Assembly (NCBI GenBank): GCA_017626305.1
Contig: JAGAIW010000143.1
Coordinates: 1 to 64,000 of the forward strand
Direction of reading: 5' to 3'
Origin: Clostridia bacterium
GTDB lineage: Bacteria; Bacillota; Clostridia; Christensenellales; Borkfalkiaceae
DNA: 64,000 nt
Every line of letters starts with the position of its first letter. Position 1 is the stretch's first letter. The notes beneath the pieces are model-generated. The model did not search any database, was not told the DNA's origin, and saw nothing but the letters and a program-made list of their open reading frames with translations. Of the stretch, positions 50,593 through 60,437 are shown piece after piece. A program made the position numbers and the translations under genes.

Positions 50593-51471
50593 ATGATCAT
50601 AGCGGCGTTGTCCGTGCTTACCGTTTGCGGTTCTTTTTGGGATTATGCAATAGCGACGGCGCTTTATTTAGGGCAACAGCCCACGGACAACTTTTTTGGC
50701 GTACTCTTTGCGTTTATCGGCGTTATTCCAACCTTCGTCGGTTGGAGCTTTTTGGGCGCAAGTATACTTTATTTATCTAAAAAACGAGATTTGTCGATAG
50801 CCAAACGTCGTTGGCTTACGGCGTTATCCGTACTTTTATTCGTGCTTTCCTTTTTCTATTTTTGCAACACCTTGTTTATGGTGAATGAAAGCGCCTTTCC
50901 CGTACATTGGGCAATCGCTTATCCTATCGGAATAGCCGTTATCTTTGCGGCTGCCGTTCTTGGTTATAAGCTTTCCAAGGCAAGTGATAATCCAAATCTT
51001 TTACGAAGCGTTTTATTTTTGACGCTCGTCAGCTTGGTGACTATGCTTATCATTATGCTTACCAAAGAGATTATGAATAGACCGCGCTTCCGTTGGGTAA
51101 TGGAAACGGGCAATCCCGAGTTTTTTAGAAACTGGTGGCAGAGCGGAAAGGACATTAAGGACGCTCTTGGCTCAGGCGTTGTAAGCGACGATTTTGCGTC
51201 TTTTCCTTCGGGACACTCGGCGTATGCTATGTTTGCTATTTTTCTTTTCCCTGCCTTTGCGGACTATTTGCCGAAATGGCAAAAATATCGCGGACTGCTC
51301 TTTATTTGCGGCGTGGTTTGGTGGGCGCTTACCGCGCTTTCCCGTTTAACCGTCGGCGCGCATTATTTAACCGACGTTTGTATTGCAGCGTTAGTGACGG
51401 TTTTGGTGTACGAAGCTGCCACGTGGATAAAATACGGTATTCAAAAAAAGAGAGAAAAAACAAAAAACTAA
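50593..51471 (+). CDS. PAP2-family membrane phosphatase
   Basis: A 292-residue membrane protein with about six hydrophobic helices. The PAP2 motifs are K-E-I-M-N-R-P-R-F, F-P-S-G-H-S-A-Y-A and S-R-L-T-V-G-A-H-Y-L-T-D. These enzymes remove phosphate from lipid phosphates such as undecaprenyl pyrophosphate or phosphatidic acid. The ATG at 50593 has no ribosome site. A run of seven A at 50573-50579 follows a better ATG at 50567; one extra A would join it in frame (M-C-K-K-N-V-V-F-L-M-I-I). The annotated start is therefore uncertain. Confidence 0.85.
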   Translation: MIIAALSVLTVCGSFWDYAIATALYLGQQPTDNFFGVLFAFIGVIPTFVGWSFLGASILYLSKKRDLSIAKRRWLTALSVLLFVLSFFYFCNTLFMVNESAFPVHWAIAYPIGIAVIFAAAVLGYKLSKASDNPNLLRSVLFLTLVSLVTMLIIMLTKEIMNRPRFRWVMETGNPEFFRNWWQSGKDIKDALGSGVVSDDFASFPSGHSAYAMFAIFLFPAFADYLPKWQKYRGLLFICGVVWWALTALSRLTVGAHYLTDVCIAALVTVLVYEAATWIKYGIQKKREKTKN

Positions 51472-51484
51472 AAACTTAACGAAA

Positions 51485-51516
51485 AAAAACCGTTTGGAAA
51501 AACTCCAAACGGTTTT
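51485..51516. terminator. Bidirectional terminator
   Basis: AAAACCGTTTGGA pairs with TCCAAACGGTTTT around AAAAC; serves the PAP2 gene and the opposing MFS gene. Confidence 0.85.
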
Positions 51517-51531
51517 GTATTTTTCTAAAAA

Positions 51532-52848
51532 TTATTCTGTTTTTTGCGATTCGTCGCCGCCGCGCGTGGTGGGCATTTTTGCCGTGAAGAAGAACACGAT
51601 AAGACCTGCAATCGTCAATAAAGGAATAGGCAACAGGTCTAAATTCATCACCGCCGTAACCGCCGTAAAGGCAGGGAACGCTTTGGTGATTTCGCTGACG
51701 ATAAACACAAACAGCGATACAAGGGCAGGGCCAAGCGTACCTGCGCCCTTACCGAAGATGTCGTAAATCCCGAAAAATTCACCCGATTTTTCCGCGGGAA
51801 TAATGCTGGTGAAATACGAACGGGACATGGCTTGAATACCGCCTTGGAACAAGCCTACGCACACCGCAAGCACCCAAAATTGCCACGAGAATTTTAAGAA
51901 TAAGGCAAACAGAGATACGGCTACGTAACCGCCGATACAAATAAAAATCAAATACTTATCTTCTATTTTTTTAGACAGTCTGCCGATAATAATCGCGCTG
52001 GGGAAGGCTACGATTTGCGTTACCAACAACGCAAGCAACAATTCCGTCGTGCCAAAGTGCAGCATATCCTGTCCGTAAATGGTCGCCATTTTAATAATCG
52101 TATACGCGCCGTTGATATACAGGAAAAACGCAACAAGGAACAAAAACGCTTTCTTATTCTTTTTGATTTCCTTAAAGATTTGCCCAAGCCGCACAAAAGT
52201 ATTGCGGATAGCATGGGGCGGACGGGGCAAGAAATGCTTTTGCTGATAGCTCTTAAATAAGGGGAGCGTAAAGCACAACCACCAAGCCGCCGTAAGCAAG
52301 AACGAAAGAGTCATTCGCCATTGCATACTCATGACTGCGTCGGGTACGACGAGTACGAGCACCAAGCACAGCGCAAAGGGAATACAGCTGCCGATATATC
52401 CCCAAGCATAGCCGTTTGCCGATACGTTATGCAGCCTATCTTCCGTCGTGACGTCGGAAAGCATGGAATCGTAGAATACGCAAGACGACGATAAACTCGT
52501 TTCCGTCAATACGTAAATAATAGCAAAGGCGACTGCTCCGAGTATAGGCAGGGACAAGAGAGCGCAACAGATAATCCCCGTCAAAGCGAATAACAGGAAG
52601 AAAGTGCGCTTGCCTTTAAAGTCTGCCATCGTTCCAAAAATAGGGCAAATGAACAGCGACAAAAGCGCAACGATAGACGATACCGCGCCCCAAATGGTGG
52701 TGGCGAGCCCCGTCGAATCGTTTCCGACGAGCGAGTTAAAGTAAATGGGAATAATGGTGGATGCAAACAATACGAAAGCCGAGTTGCCCACGTCGTACAT
52801 AACCCATTTCTTTTCCAAAGACGTCAATTTTAAACTGTCTTTTTGCAT
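51532..52848 (-). CDS. MFS transporter of the UMF1/Atg22-like group
   Basis: A 438-residue protein with about 12 membrane helices. Y-D-V-G-N-S-A-F at 19-26 and the F-G-T-M-A-D-F-K-G-K-R loop between helices 2 and 3 (MFS motif A form) point to the Atg22-like UMF1 group, whose members export amino acids or related solutes. The substrate is unknown. GGAGAAAACGCCT precedes ATG. It lies 13 bases after the phospholipase-like gene, with which it forms a minus-strand unit. Confidence 0.85.
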   Translation of the reverse strand: MQKDSLKLTSLEKKWVMYDVGNSAFVLFASTIIPIYFNSLVGNDSTGLATTIWGAVSSIVALLSLFICPIFGTMADFKGKRTFFLLFALTGIICCALLSLPILGAVAFAIIYVLTETSLSSSCVFYDSMLSDVTTEDRLHNVSANGYAWGYIGSCIPFALCLVLVLVVPDAVMSMQWRMTLSFLLTAAWWLCFTLPLFKSYQQKHFLPRPPHAIRNTFVRLGQIFKEIKKNKKAFLFLVAFFLYINGAYTIIKMATIYGQDMLHFGTTELLLALLVTQIVAFPSAIIIGRLSKKIEDKYLIFICIGGYVAVSLFALFLKFSWQFWVLAVCVGLFQGGIQAMSRSYFTSIIPAEKSGEFFGIYDIFGKGAGTLGPALVSLFVFIVSEITKAFPAFTAVTAVMNLDLLPIPLLTIAGLIVFFFTAKMPTTRGGDESQKTE

Positions 52849-52861
52849 AGGCGTTTTCTCC

Positions 52862-53698
52862 TTACGTTGATGGATTTTCTATCAAACCGCTGTAATTGTG
52901 ACGGAATACGGCGTCTTGGATATTTCCGTTTTCCAAGGTCGCGTCCATGTTTTCAAAGAAGTTTGTGATTATCTCCGCCGCTTTGGGTACGGCGTTTTGC
53001 CAAAGCGTTTCCAGCTCTTCCCCTAAGCCTTGAAAACGCGGGTCGTCCTTTTTATGTAAGAACATATCCCCGAATTTCCGTTCTAACCCCGCAATCGTGA
53101 GTACGACGTGCGCAAGCGCGTGGAAGGGCTCGCATTTGGAAGAAAACCAACCGTTGATTTTTTTAATGGACTGGATTGCCAAAGCAATCGCGTCCGTGCT
53201 TACGTCCAAAATGGTTGCGCAGGCTTCGATAGTACCGTTTTCGCCGCTGATCGGCGTCGTGGTGTTATAGCCGCGGATGGGAAGAGAGTCCTTGCGTAAA
53301 AAATATTTATCCAGTTCCGATTCGATTTTTCCGTGCGTAAACGTGCCCTGCGAATGATTATCGATATAGGGATGACAGGAAATATCCAACGTGAAATGAC
53401 ATAAAAATCCGCATACGTATGCTGTTAAAGCGGACAAAAGGGGTTCGTTATTCGTTTTTGCAAGCGCAATTTCCTTGGCGGCGTTTACGAAAAAATCTTC
53501 CGCCGCTACGGCGTGTAAATCCCAACCGCGTTGACGGACGGCGTTTCGTTTCGTAATCTTATGGTAAAATAAAATATCCGGCCCTTGCGTGCCCAGCGCA
53601 AACGCTTCGGGTCTTTCCCGTAAAATCTCTTGCAGGTATTTAGGTAACTGCGTTTCCACGGCTTTTCCGAAACGGTAATGCGTATATACGGCAGGCAT
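52862..53698 (-). CDS. Zinc-dependent phospholipase C-like protein
   Basis: A 278-residue protein without a signal peptide. M-P-A-V-Y-T-H-Y-R-F-G, then L-G-T-Q-G-P-D-I-L-F-Y-H, L-C-H-F-T-L-D-I-S-C-H-P-Y-I and H-G-K-I-E-S-E-L-D supply the His and Asp ligands of the zinc-dependent phospholipase C / S1-P1 nuclease fold. Substrate unknown; the cytoplasmic location argues against a secreted lipase. A TATACT-like -10 and AAAGGAG site precede it; the MFS gene follows. Confidence 0.8.
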   Translation of the reverse strand: MPAVYTHYRFGKAVETQLPKYLQEILRERPEAFALGTQGPDILFYHKITKRNAVRQRGWDLHAVAAEDFFVNAAKEIALAKTNNEPLLSALTAYVCGFLCHFTLDISCHPYIDNHSQGTFTHGKIESELDKYFLRKDSLPIRGYNTTTPISGENGTIEACATILDVSTDAIALAIQSIKKINGWFSSKCEPFHALAHVVLTIAGLERKFGDMFLHKKDDPRFQGLGEELETLWQNAVPKAAEIITNFFENMDATLENGNIQDAVFRHNYSGLIENPST

Positions 53699-53864
53699 AA
53701 AAACTCCTTTTTTTGCTAGTCTACGTTTTTAGTATATCACAAAAATCCCCGAAAAGATAGCAAATCTAGCACAAAATTTTCCATGTAATAGAAAAATGTG
53801 ACAAAAATACAAGCCGCGTGGGACAATATTTTTCACCGCAAGAGAAAAAATCTCTTTCATTTTG

Positions 53865-53893
53865 TTTACTTTTTGGGGAAAGTGTGCTATACT
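53865..53893 (+). promoter_or_regulatory. Promoter of uvrBA
   Basis: TTTACT (53865-53870), 17 bases, TATACT (53888-53893) preceded by TGC (extended -10). Confidence 0.7.
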
Positions 53894-53914
53894 GTAAACA
53901 AATGTTTGTTTACA
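53893..53914. promoter_or_regulatory. Palindromic operator at the uvrB promoter, LexA-like
   Basis: TGTAAACAAA (53893-53902), TG, TTTGTTTACA (53905-53914): a perfect 10-base inverted repeat overlapping the last base of the -10. Its core AAACAAATGTTT is one transition per half away from the Gram-positive SOS box GAAC-NNNN-GTTC. uvrBA is a classic SOS target, which supports DNA-damage control. Confidence 0.55.
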
Positions 53915-53935
53915 GGCGTTGCAGGAGAGAAAAAA

Positions 53936-55906
53936 ATGGAAGAAAGACCGTTTGAATTACAATCGGCGTTTGCCCCTACGGGCGATCAGCCCCAAGCGAT
54001 AGCCCGTCTTACGGAAGGAGTGTTGGACGGTATGCGCGCGCAGGTGCTCGTCGGCGTTACGGGGAGCGGTAAAACGTTCACTATGGCAAACGTCATTCAA
54101 AACGTCGGTCGCCCGACGCTGGTTATTGCGCATAACAAAACGCTTGCGGCGCAGCTTTGCAACGAGTTTCGGGAATTTTTCCCAAACAACCGCGTGGAAT
54201 ACTTCGTTTCTTATTACGATTATTATCAACCGGAAAGCTATATTCCCACGACGGATACCTATATCGAAAAAGATTTAAGCATGAACGACGAAATCGATAA
54301 ACTGCGAAACAGCGCGACGGGCTCGTTAATGGAGCGGCGCGACGTGATCGTCGTGGCGTCGGTGTCGTGTATTTACGGCTTGGGTGCGCCCGAAGAATAC
54401 TTTCGTTTGTCCTTATCTTTGCGCCCGGGCATGGAATGGGAGCGCAACGCGCTGATAAGAAAGCTTATCGAATTGCAATACGCAAGAAACGACGTGGATT
54501 TTAAACGTTCGACCTTTCGCGTACGGGGGGACGCGTTGGAAATTTTTCCTGCGTCCAACTCCGAAGTGGCAATTCGCGTGGAATTTTTCGGGGACGAAAT
54601 CGACAAAATATACGAAGTGGAAGCCTTGACGGGCAATAAGCTCAACGAGCTGTCGCACGTAGCCATTTTTCCTGCCAGTCAATACGCCGTCGGCACGGAA
54701 AAGCTGCAAAGCGCGCTTGCCATGATAGAAGAAGATTTACAAGGGGAAGTGCGCGCGTTTGAAGAAGACGGTAAAATTTTAGAAGCGCAGCGCTTAAAAC
54801 AGCGCACCGAGCACGATTTGGAAATGATGCGCGAAATCGGGTATTGCAGCGGCATTGAAAATTACAGCCGCTACTTCGACGGGCGCAACGTGGGCGAGCC
54901 GTCTTTTACCCTGCTCGATTACTTCCCGTCGGGGGAATTTTTGGTGTTTATCGACGAAAGCCACATGACGATACCGCAAATCCGCGCTATGTATCACGGG
55001 GATTTATCGAGAAAGAAAAATCTTGTCGATTACGGTTTCCGTATGCGCGCGGCGTACGATAACCGTCCGCTCACCTTTGACGAATTTGACGCGCGCGTAC
55101 CACAGGTAATTTACGTTTCGGCTACCCCTGCTCCGTACGAATTAGAGCAATCGGGACAAGCCGTGGAACAGCTCATTCGTCCGACGGGGCTTTTAGACCC
55201 CGAAATCACCGTCAAGCCCACGCGTGGACAAATTGACGATTTGCTGTCGCAAATCCGCACGGTAGTGGACGGGGGCGGCAGAGTGTTGATCACCACGCTC
55301 ACCAAAAAAATGGCGGAAGAGCTTACCGACTATCTCAAAGAACACGCCGTTAAGGTAAAATATATGCACAGCGATATCGACACGTTAGAGCGCGTGGATA
55401 TCGTCAACGGGTTACGCCTTGGCGAGTTTGACGTGCTGTGCGGTATCAACCTGCTCCGCGAAGGGTTAGACCTGCCCGAAGTCAAGCTCGTCGCCATTTT
55501 AGACGCGGATAAGGAAGGTTTTTTGCGTAGCGACACCGCGCTTATTCAAACGATAGGTCGTGCGGCGCGAAACGCCGAAGGTAGGGTAATTATGTACGCG
55601 GATACGGTTACCGACAGCATGAAACGGGCAATCGGGGAAACCAACCGCAGAAGAAAGGCGCAGGACGCATATAACAAGGCGCACGGTATTGTGCCCAAGA
55701 CGATTATCAAGGAAGTCAAATCCACCTTGAATATCACCAAGAAAAAGACGGACGACGATATTAAAATGCAGGATATCCCCGACGAAATCGAAAAGCTGAA
55801 AGCGCTGATGAAGGTGGCAAGCGGTCAGCTGGATTTTGAACGGGCAATCGAAATCAGAGAAAAGATTGCCGAGTTGAAACTCAAACTGAGAAAGGCAGGA
55901 AAATAA
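53936..55906 (+). CDS. uvrB: Excinuclease ABC subunit B
   Basis: A 656-residue repair helicase started at ATG 53936 behind AGGAGAGA; a longer frame to 53798 crosses the promoter. UvrB verifies damage and recruits Uvr[10 protein letters not shown] near residue 40 is Walker [11 protein letters not shown] is the damage-binding beta hairpin; D-E-S-H is motif II; the last 45 residues are the UVR domain that contacts UvrC. uvrA follows after six bases. Confidence 0.97.
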   Translation: MEERPFELQSAFAPTGDQPQAIARLTEGVLDGMRAQVLVGVTGSGKTFTMANVIQNVGRPTLVIAHNKTLAAQLCNEFREFFPNNRVEYFVSYYDYYQPESYIPTTDTYIEKDLSMNDEIDKLRNSATGSLMERRDVIVVASVSCIYGLGAPEEYFRLSLSLRPGMEWERNALIRKLIELQYARNDVDFKRSTFRVRGDALEIFPASNSEVAIRVEFFGDEIDKIYEVEALTGNKLNELSHVAIFPASQYAVGTEKLQSALAMIEEDLQGEVRAFEEDGKILEAQRLKQRTEHDLEMMREIGYCSGIENYSRYFDGRNVGEPSFTLLDYFPSGEFLVFIDESHMTIPQIRAMYHGDLSRKKNLVDYGFRMRAAYDNRPLTFDEFDARVPQVIYVSATPAPYELEQSGQAVEQLIRPTGLLDPEITVKPTRGQIDDLLSQIRTVVDGGGRVLITTLTKKMAEELTDYLKEHAVKVKYMHSDIDTLERVDIVNGLRLGEFDVLCGINLLREGLDLPEVKLVAILDADKEGFLRSDTALIQTIGRAARNAEGRVIMYADTVTDSMKRAIGETNRRRKAQDAYNKAHGIVPKTIIKEVKSTLNITKKKTDDDIKMQDIPDEIEKLKALMKVASGQLDFERAIEIREKIAELKLKLRKAGK

Positions 55907-55912
55907 GAGAGT

Positions 55913-58729
55913 ATGCAAGAAGAAATCGTAATCAAAGGCGCGAAAGAAAACAATTTAAAAAATATTGACCTTACCATTCCCCGTAACAAACTCACGGTGT
56001 TTACGGGACTTTCAGGCAGCGGTAAATCTACTCTTGCCTTCGACACCATTTTTGCCGAAGGACAACGCCGCTACGTGGAAAGCTTGTCTTCCTACGCCCG
56101 TCAATTTTTAGGGCAAATGGAAAAACCCGACGTCGAGAGTATCGACGGGCTTTCGCCTGCTATCTCAATCGACCAAAAAACCACGTCGCGTAACCCCCGT
56201 TCTACGGTGGGTACGGTAACGGAAATTTACGATTATTTTCGTTTGCTGTTCGCCCGTATCGGCGTTCCCCATTGTCCTAAGTGCGGCAGGGAAATCCGCC
56301 GTCAAACGGTGGACGAAATTTGCGATAGGGTTATGGCAATGGACGAAGGGAGTAAAATTCTCGTCAACGCTCCCGTCGTTCGCGGTAGAAAAGGGGAATA
56401 CGTCAAAGAGCTTGCGTCTTATAAAAAGAGCGGCTACGGCAGAGTAAAAATCGACGGAATCGTGTACGATTTACAAGAAGAAATCAAATTAGAAAAGAAT
56501 ATCAAACACAATATCTCCGTCGTCGTGGATAGATTAGTCGTCAAACCCACCGTACAAAAACGCTTGACGGACAGCTTAGAAGCGGCGTTAAAGCTTGCAG
56601 GCGGTTTGGTGGTGATTGACCACGAAGGCAAAGAAGAACTGTATTCCATCAACTACGCCTGCCCCGATTGCGGCGTATCTATTGAAGAAATCGAACCGAG
56701 AATGTTCTCGTTTAACACGGTTTACGGCGCGTGCCCGACCTGCTCGGGGCTTGGGTTTAAGCAATTCGTCGACCCCGATTTGATTTGTCCCGACAAAACG
56801 AAAACGCTGCGAGAAGGCGCTATGAAAGTTACGGGTTGGAGCTTAGGCTCTAATTCCATGGCGCTTATGGAGCTGAGCGCTCTTTCCAAAGCGTACGGCT
56901 TTTCCTTGGACGTACCCGTCAAGGATTTATCCAAGGAAGTGTACGACGTTTTAATGTACGGCAGCGAAGAACGCGTGGATATGCAGTATCAAACGCGTTC
57001 GTTTTCGGGTAGCTTTAAAAAGACGTGGGAAGGGTACGTCAACAATTTACAGCGCCGCTACGCGACGTCCACTTCGGACGGTGTGAAGGGGGAAATCGAA
57101 CGGTTAATGCGCAACGCCCCTTGCGATAGCTGTAACGGCAAACGCTTAAAAAAGGAAGCGTTATCGGTAACCGTCGGCGGTAAAAATATTTGGGAAGTTT
57201 GCGAACTTTCGGTAGACAAGCTTTGCGATTTTATGGACGAGCTTTCGCCCACGCTTACACAAACGCAACATATGATTGCCGACGCCATTATCAAAGAAAT
57301 CAACAGCCGTCTTGGCTTTTTGCGTAACGTAGGGTTGAATTATCTTACGCTCACCCGTACGGCGGTCACGCTTTCGGGCGGAGAGAGTCAGCGTATCCGT
57401 TTGGCAACGCAAATCGGCAGCGCGTTAACGGGCGTACTGTATATCTTGGACGAACCGAGTATCGGCTTGCACCAAAGGGATAACGAAAAGCTGTTACACT
57501 CCTTGCAAGGTTTGCGCGATTTAGGGAATACGCTAATCGTCGTCGAGCACGACGAAGACACCATGCGCGCGGCGGATTATATCGTGGATATCGGTCCGAA
57601 GGCGGGGGTACACGGCGGTGAAGTCGTCGCAAGCGGTACGCCCGAAGACATTATGCGCGCAAAAAACTCCATTACGGGTGATTATTTAGCGGGTAGAAGA
57701 AAGATAGAAGTCCCTACCGTTCGGGCAAAACCCGACGGGCGGTTTTTGAAGATATTCGGCTGCAAACAAAACAACCTGCAAAATATCGACGTGGAAATTC
57801 CCGTAGGCTTAATCACCGCCGTTACGGGCGTTTCGGGCAGCGGAAAATCCAGTCTTGTCAATGAAATTATCGAACCGACGCTTGCCGCCGAGCTCAACGG
57901 CGCAAAGCGCGTGTCGGGGCAATACGATAAAATGGAAGGGATAGAATACTTCGATAAGGTGATTGCTATCGATCAATCGCCCATAGGCAGAACGCCGAGA
58001 AGTAATCCTGCTACCTATACGGGCGTGTTTAACGCTATTCGTGATTTATTTGCCATGACGCCCGACGCCAAAGAGCGCGGCTATAAGGCAGGGCGGTTTT
58101 CCTTTAATATCTCGGGAGGCAGGTGCGAGCATTGTTTCGGCGACGGGATTATCAAAATTGAAATGCACTTTTTGCCCGATATTTTCGTGCCCTGCGAAAT
58201 TTGCGGCGGCAGACGGTATAACCGCGAAACGTTGGAAGTGCGCTATAAGGGCAAAAATATCGCCGACGTGCTCGATATGACGGTGGAAGAAGCGTGTGAA
58301 TTTTTCCAACCCATTCCAAATATTTACAATAAGATTAAAACGCTCAACGAAGTGGGACTTGGATATATCAAGCTTGGGCAAAGCTCTACCACCCTTTCGG
58401 GGGGCGAAGCGCAGCGCGTCAAGCTTGCCACCGAGCTTGCCCGCCGTTCGACGGGAAAAACGCTGTATATTTTAGACGAACCGACGACGGGTCTGCACGC
58501 CTACGACGTAGATAAGCTCATCAAAATCTTATTAAAGCTGCGTGAAGGCGGCAATACCGTTTTGGTGATTGAACACAATCTAGACGTCATTAAAACGGCG
58601 GATCATATCATTGATTTAGGTCCGGAAGGGGGCAACGGCGGGGGTACGGTCGTCTGTACGGGTACACCCGAAGAAGTGGCGAAACACGCGCAAAGCTATA
58701 CGGGGAAATTCTTGAAAAACGTACTGTAA
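55913..58729 (+). CDS. uvrA: Excinuclease ABC subunit A
   Basis: A 938-residue damage sensor ATPase. Two ABC cassettes are present: G-L-S-G-S-G-K-S-T-L near 35 and G-V-S-G-S-G-K-S-S-L near 640, with L-S-G-G-E-S-Q-R and L-S-G-G-E-A-Q-R signatures. Zinc-binding Cys pairs occur at C-P-K-C, C-P-D-C/C-P-T-C and C-E-H-C/C-E-I-C. It starts six bases after uvrB and so is transcribed from the same promoter. Confidence 0.97.
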   Translation: MQEEIVIKGAKENNLKNIDLTIPRNKLTVFTGLSGSGKSTLAFDTIFAEGQRRYVESLSSYARQFLGQMEKPDVESIDGLSPAISIDQKTTSRNPRSTVGTVTEIYDYFRLLFARIGVPHCPKCGREIRRQTVDEICDRVMAMDEGSKILVNAPVVRGRKGEYVKELASYKKSGYGRVKIDGIVYDLQEEIKLEKNIKHNISVVVDRLVVKPTVQKRLTDSLEAALKLAGGLVVIDHEGKEELYSINYACPDCGVSIEEIEPRMFSFNTVYGACPTCSGLGFKQFVDPDLICPDKTKTLREGAMKVTGWSLGSNSMALMELSALSKAYGFSLDVPVKDLSKEVYDVLMYGSEERVDMQYQTRSFSGSFKKTWEGYVNNLQRRYATSTSDGVKGEIERLMRNAPCDSCNGKRLKKEALSVTVGGKNIWEVCELSVDKLCDFMDELSPTLTQTQHMIADAIIKEINSRLGFLRNVGLNYLTLTRTAVTLSGGESQRIRLATQIGSALTGVLYILDEPSIGLHQRDNEKLLHSLQGLRDLGNTLIVVEHDEDTMRAADYIVDIGPKAGVHGGEVVASGTPEDIMRAKNSITGDYLAGRRKIEVPTVRAKPDGRFLKIFGCKQNNLQNIDVEIPVGLITAVTGVSGSGKSSLVNEIIEPTLAAELNGAKRVSGQYDKMEGIEYFDKVIAIDQSPIGRTPRSNPATYTGVFNAIRDLFAMTPDAKERGYKAGRFSFNISGGRCEHCFGDGIIKIEMHFLPDIFVPCEICGGRRYNRETLEVRYKGKNIADVLDMTVEEACEFFQPIPNIYNKIKTLNEVGLGYIKLGQSSTTLSGGEAQRVKLATELARRSTGKTLYILDEPTTGLHAYDVDKLIKILLKLREGGNTVLVIEHNLDVIKTADHIIDLGPEGGNGGGTVVCTGTPEEVAKHAQSYTGKFLKNVL

Positions 58730-58769
58730 AATTGTGCGAAAAAATACAGGAAATACAAAAAATATTCCA

Positions 58770-58798
58770 TTGTTTTCCAAAAAGCATTTTGTTATAAT
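58770..58798 (+). promoter_or_regulatory. Promoter of the GH-like gene
   Basis: TTGTTT (58770-58775), 17 bases, TATAAT (58793-58798). Confidence 0.6.
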
Positions 58799-58841
58799 AT
58801 AGGCAAATTCCGTGGATAACGGCAATACAAGGAGAAAGAAA

Positions 58842-60089
58842 ATGGAACGTTTTAAAATCGGCTTTTGGAACTATCCCCCCGTGGGCTTGTACGACCCTAA
58901 GCAAGCGGCAAACGACTGGGTAGAGCTGGGCTTTAACCTGCCGCTCACCTTTTCGTATAATCCCGATTTAGAGATAAAAAAATCGGACGGCGACGGCACG
59001 AGAGAAGTAAACGTTACGCAAACGGGCATCACCGAAGGGTATACCAAACAAGGGCTTATCGATTGTTTGGACGCGTGGCACGAAAAGGGGCATCAAGCGT
59101 TTGTATACGATAACCGCACCAACTTCCGCACGCTGGAAAAGGTAGGCGAAGAAGCGTTTGAAAAGGGCGTCAAACAAGCGGTGGAAGATTTTGCTTGGCA
59201 TCCTGCCGTTTACGGGTTTCATATCGGGGACGAGCCCAGCGGCGCACAATGGGAAATTGCCGTTAAGGCGTATCAAATTGTCAATAAATATGCGCCCGAT
59301 AAAATTCATTTTTTAAACCTGTTGCCCATTTGGGGCGGTCCAAGTTTTAAAGAACAGCTCGGTTGTACACAGGACGAATATGCGGATAAAATTGCCGATA
59401 TGATGCAACGCATGAACTGCAAGCTGATCGGCTACGATTACTACGGGCATTGTACGTATAACGATAATATCGAGCCTGAAATGCACGAATATTTTAAGAC
59501 GATAAACAGCGTCGGCTCGGCAGCGAGAAAGGCAGGCGGCGAATTTATCAACACCGTTCTTTCCGTGGGGCATTGGAATTACCGCGAACCTAACGACCAC
59601 GATTTTCGTTTCCAAATCGCTACGTCGATTGCGCACGGCGCGGACGGGTGGTTCTACTTCTATATTTATGAAACAGCCATACACGAAAGTTATCGTCGTC
59701 CGATTATTGATTTATTCGGCAAGCGCACGCCTAACTTTGATTTGCTGGCATGGCATAACAAGGTGGCGCAAAAGTACTACGGCGAAGCCTTGACGGGGTA
59801 TAAATTCGATAAGGTTTGGCACTTCTATAAATCGTACGGCGGAACGCCGATATTTGAAGGCACTCCCGAGCTGGAAGGTATCGAGCATATCGTCAATCCG
59901 TTTGCAACGGCAATCACCCGTTTTGTTAGCGACGACGGAAAGGTGGCGTACGGGATTACCAACTTAAATAGAGAAAAGCCCATGAAAATTCGTCCACGTT
60001 TTACGGGCAAGCTAGCGAAGTACAACGATTACGATTTATGGTACGGCCCTGGGCAAATATATATCTTCACCGAAGAAAAGAGATATTGA
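58842..60089 (+). CDS. TIM-barrel, glycoside hydrolase-like protein
   Basis: A 415-residue cytoplasmic protein started at ATG 58842 behind AAGGAGAAAG. F-W-N-Y-P-P-V-G opens it. G-F-H-I-G-D-E-P-S-G near residue 125 places an acidic pair at the end of a barrel strand, where retaining glycosidases keep their acid/base, and W-F-Y-F-Y-I-Y-E-T near 275 may hold the nucleophile. I cannot assign a numbered GH family; GH42-like or DUF4434-like folds are possible. It has its own promoter and terminator and no sugar genes next to it. Confidence 0.65.
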   Translation: MERFKIGFWNYPPVGLYDPKQAANDWVELGFNLPLTFSYNPDLEIKKSDGDGTREVNVTQTGITEGYTKQGLIDCLDAWHEKGHQAFVYDNRTNFRTLEKVGEEAFEKGVKQAVEDFAWHPAVYGFHIGDEPSGAQWEIAVKAYQIVNKYAPDKIHFLNLLPIWGGPSFKEQLGCTQDEYADKIADMMQRMNCKLIGYDYYGHCTYNDNIEPEMHEYFKTINSVGSAARKAGGEFINTVLSVGHWNYREPNDHDFRFQIATSIAHGADGWFYFYIYETAIHESYRRPIIDLFGKRTPNFDLLAWHNKVAQKYYGEALTGYKFDKVWHFYKSYGGTPIFEGTPELEGIEHIVNPFATAITRFVSDDGKVAYGITNLNREKPMKIRPRFTGKLAKYNDYDLWYGPGQIYIFTEEKRY

Positions 60090-60093
60090 TAGC

Positions 60094-60124
60094 AAAAAAG
60101 GAAACCGAGCGGTTTCCTTTTTTT
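60094..60124. terminator. Bidirectional terminator
   Basis: AAAAAAGGAAACCG pairs with CGGTTTCCTTTTTT; serves the GH-like gene and veg. Confidence 0.85.
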
Positions 60125-60362
60125 ATATGCGTTTGATTTTTACCGTGCCGCACAGCACGTCTGAATAGGAATAGGCGGTTTTGCCTAAAAAATTCTTATC
60201 GTCGGGTCGGACGGTGAATAGAGCGGGGTATACGCCTGAAAGCACGCCGTTGTAGCTTACCGATTTATTTCTGCCCAAATTAACGCGTACGGCTACGCGC
60301 TCAGCCGCGCACGCTTTTACCATTTGTTTGACGTCGGAGATTTTCTTTGTCGGTTTAATCAT
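60123..60362 (-). CDS. veg: Veg family protein
   Basis: A 79-residue Firmicutes protein. K-I-S-D-V-K-Q-M-V near the start, the basic N-L-G-R-N-K-S-V, P-A-L-F-T-V-R-P and A-Y-S-Y-S-D-V-L-C-G-T-V match Veg, which in Bacillus affects biofilm genes. I start at ATG 60362 by family length. No ribosome site is next to it: AAGGA is 33 bases upstream with a TGCGC-AAAAA-GCGCA hairpin between, which would bring it closer. It is divergent from sipL. Confidence 0.9.
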   Translation of the reverse strand: MIKPTKKISDVKQMVKACAAERVAVRVNLGRNKSVSYNGVLSGVYPALFTVRPDDKNFLGKTAYSYSDVLCGTVKIKRI

Positions 60363-60437
60363 GGCATAAGTATGCGCTTTTTGCGCAAATATTATTCCTT
60401 GAAAAACAAAAAAACGTTCTAAGCCTTTTTTTTCAAG

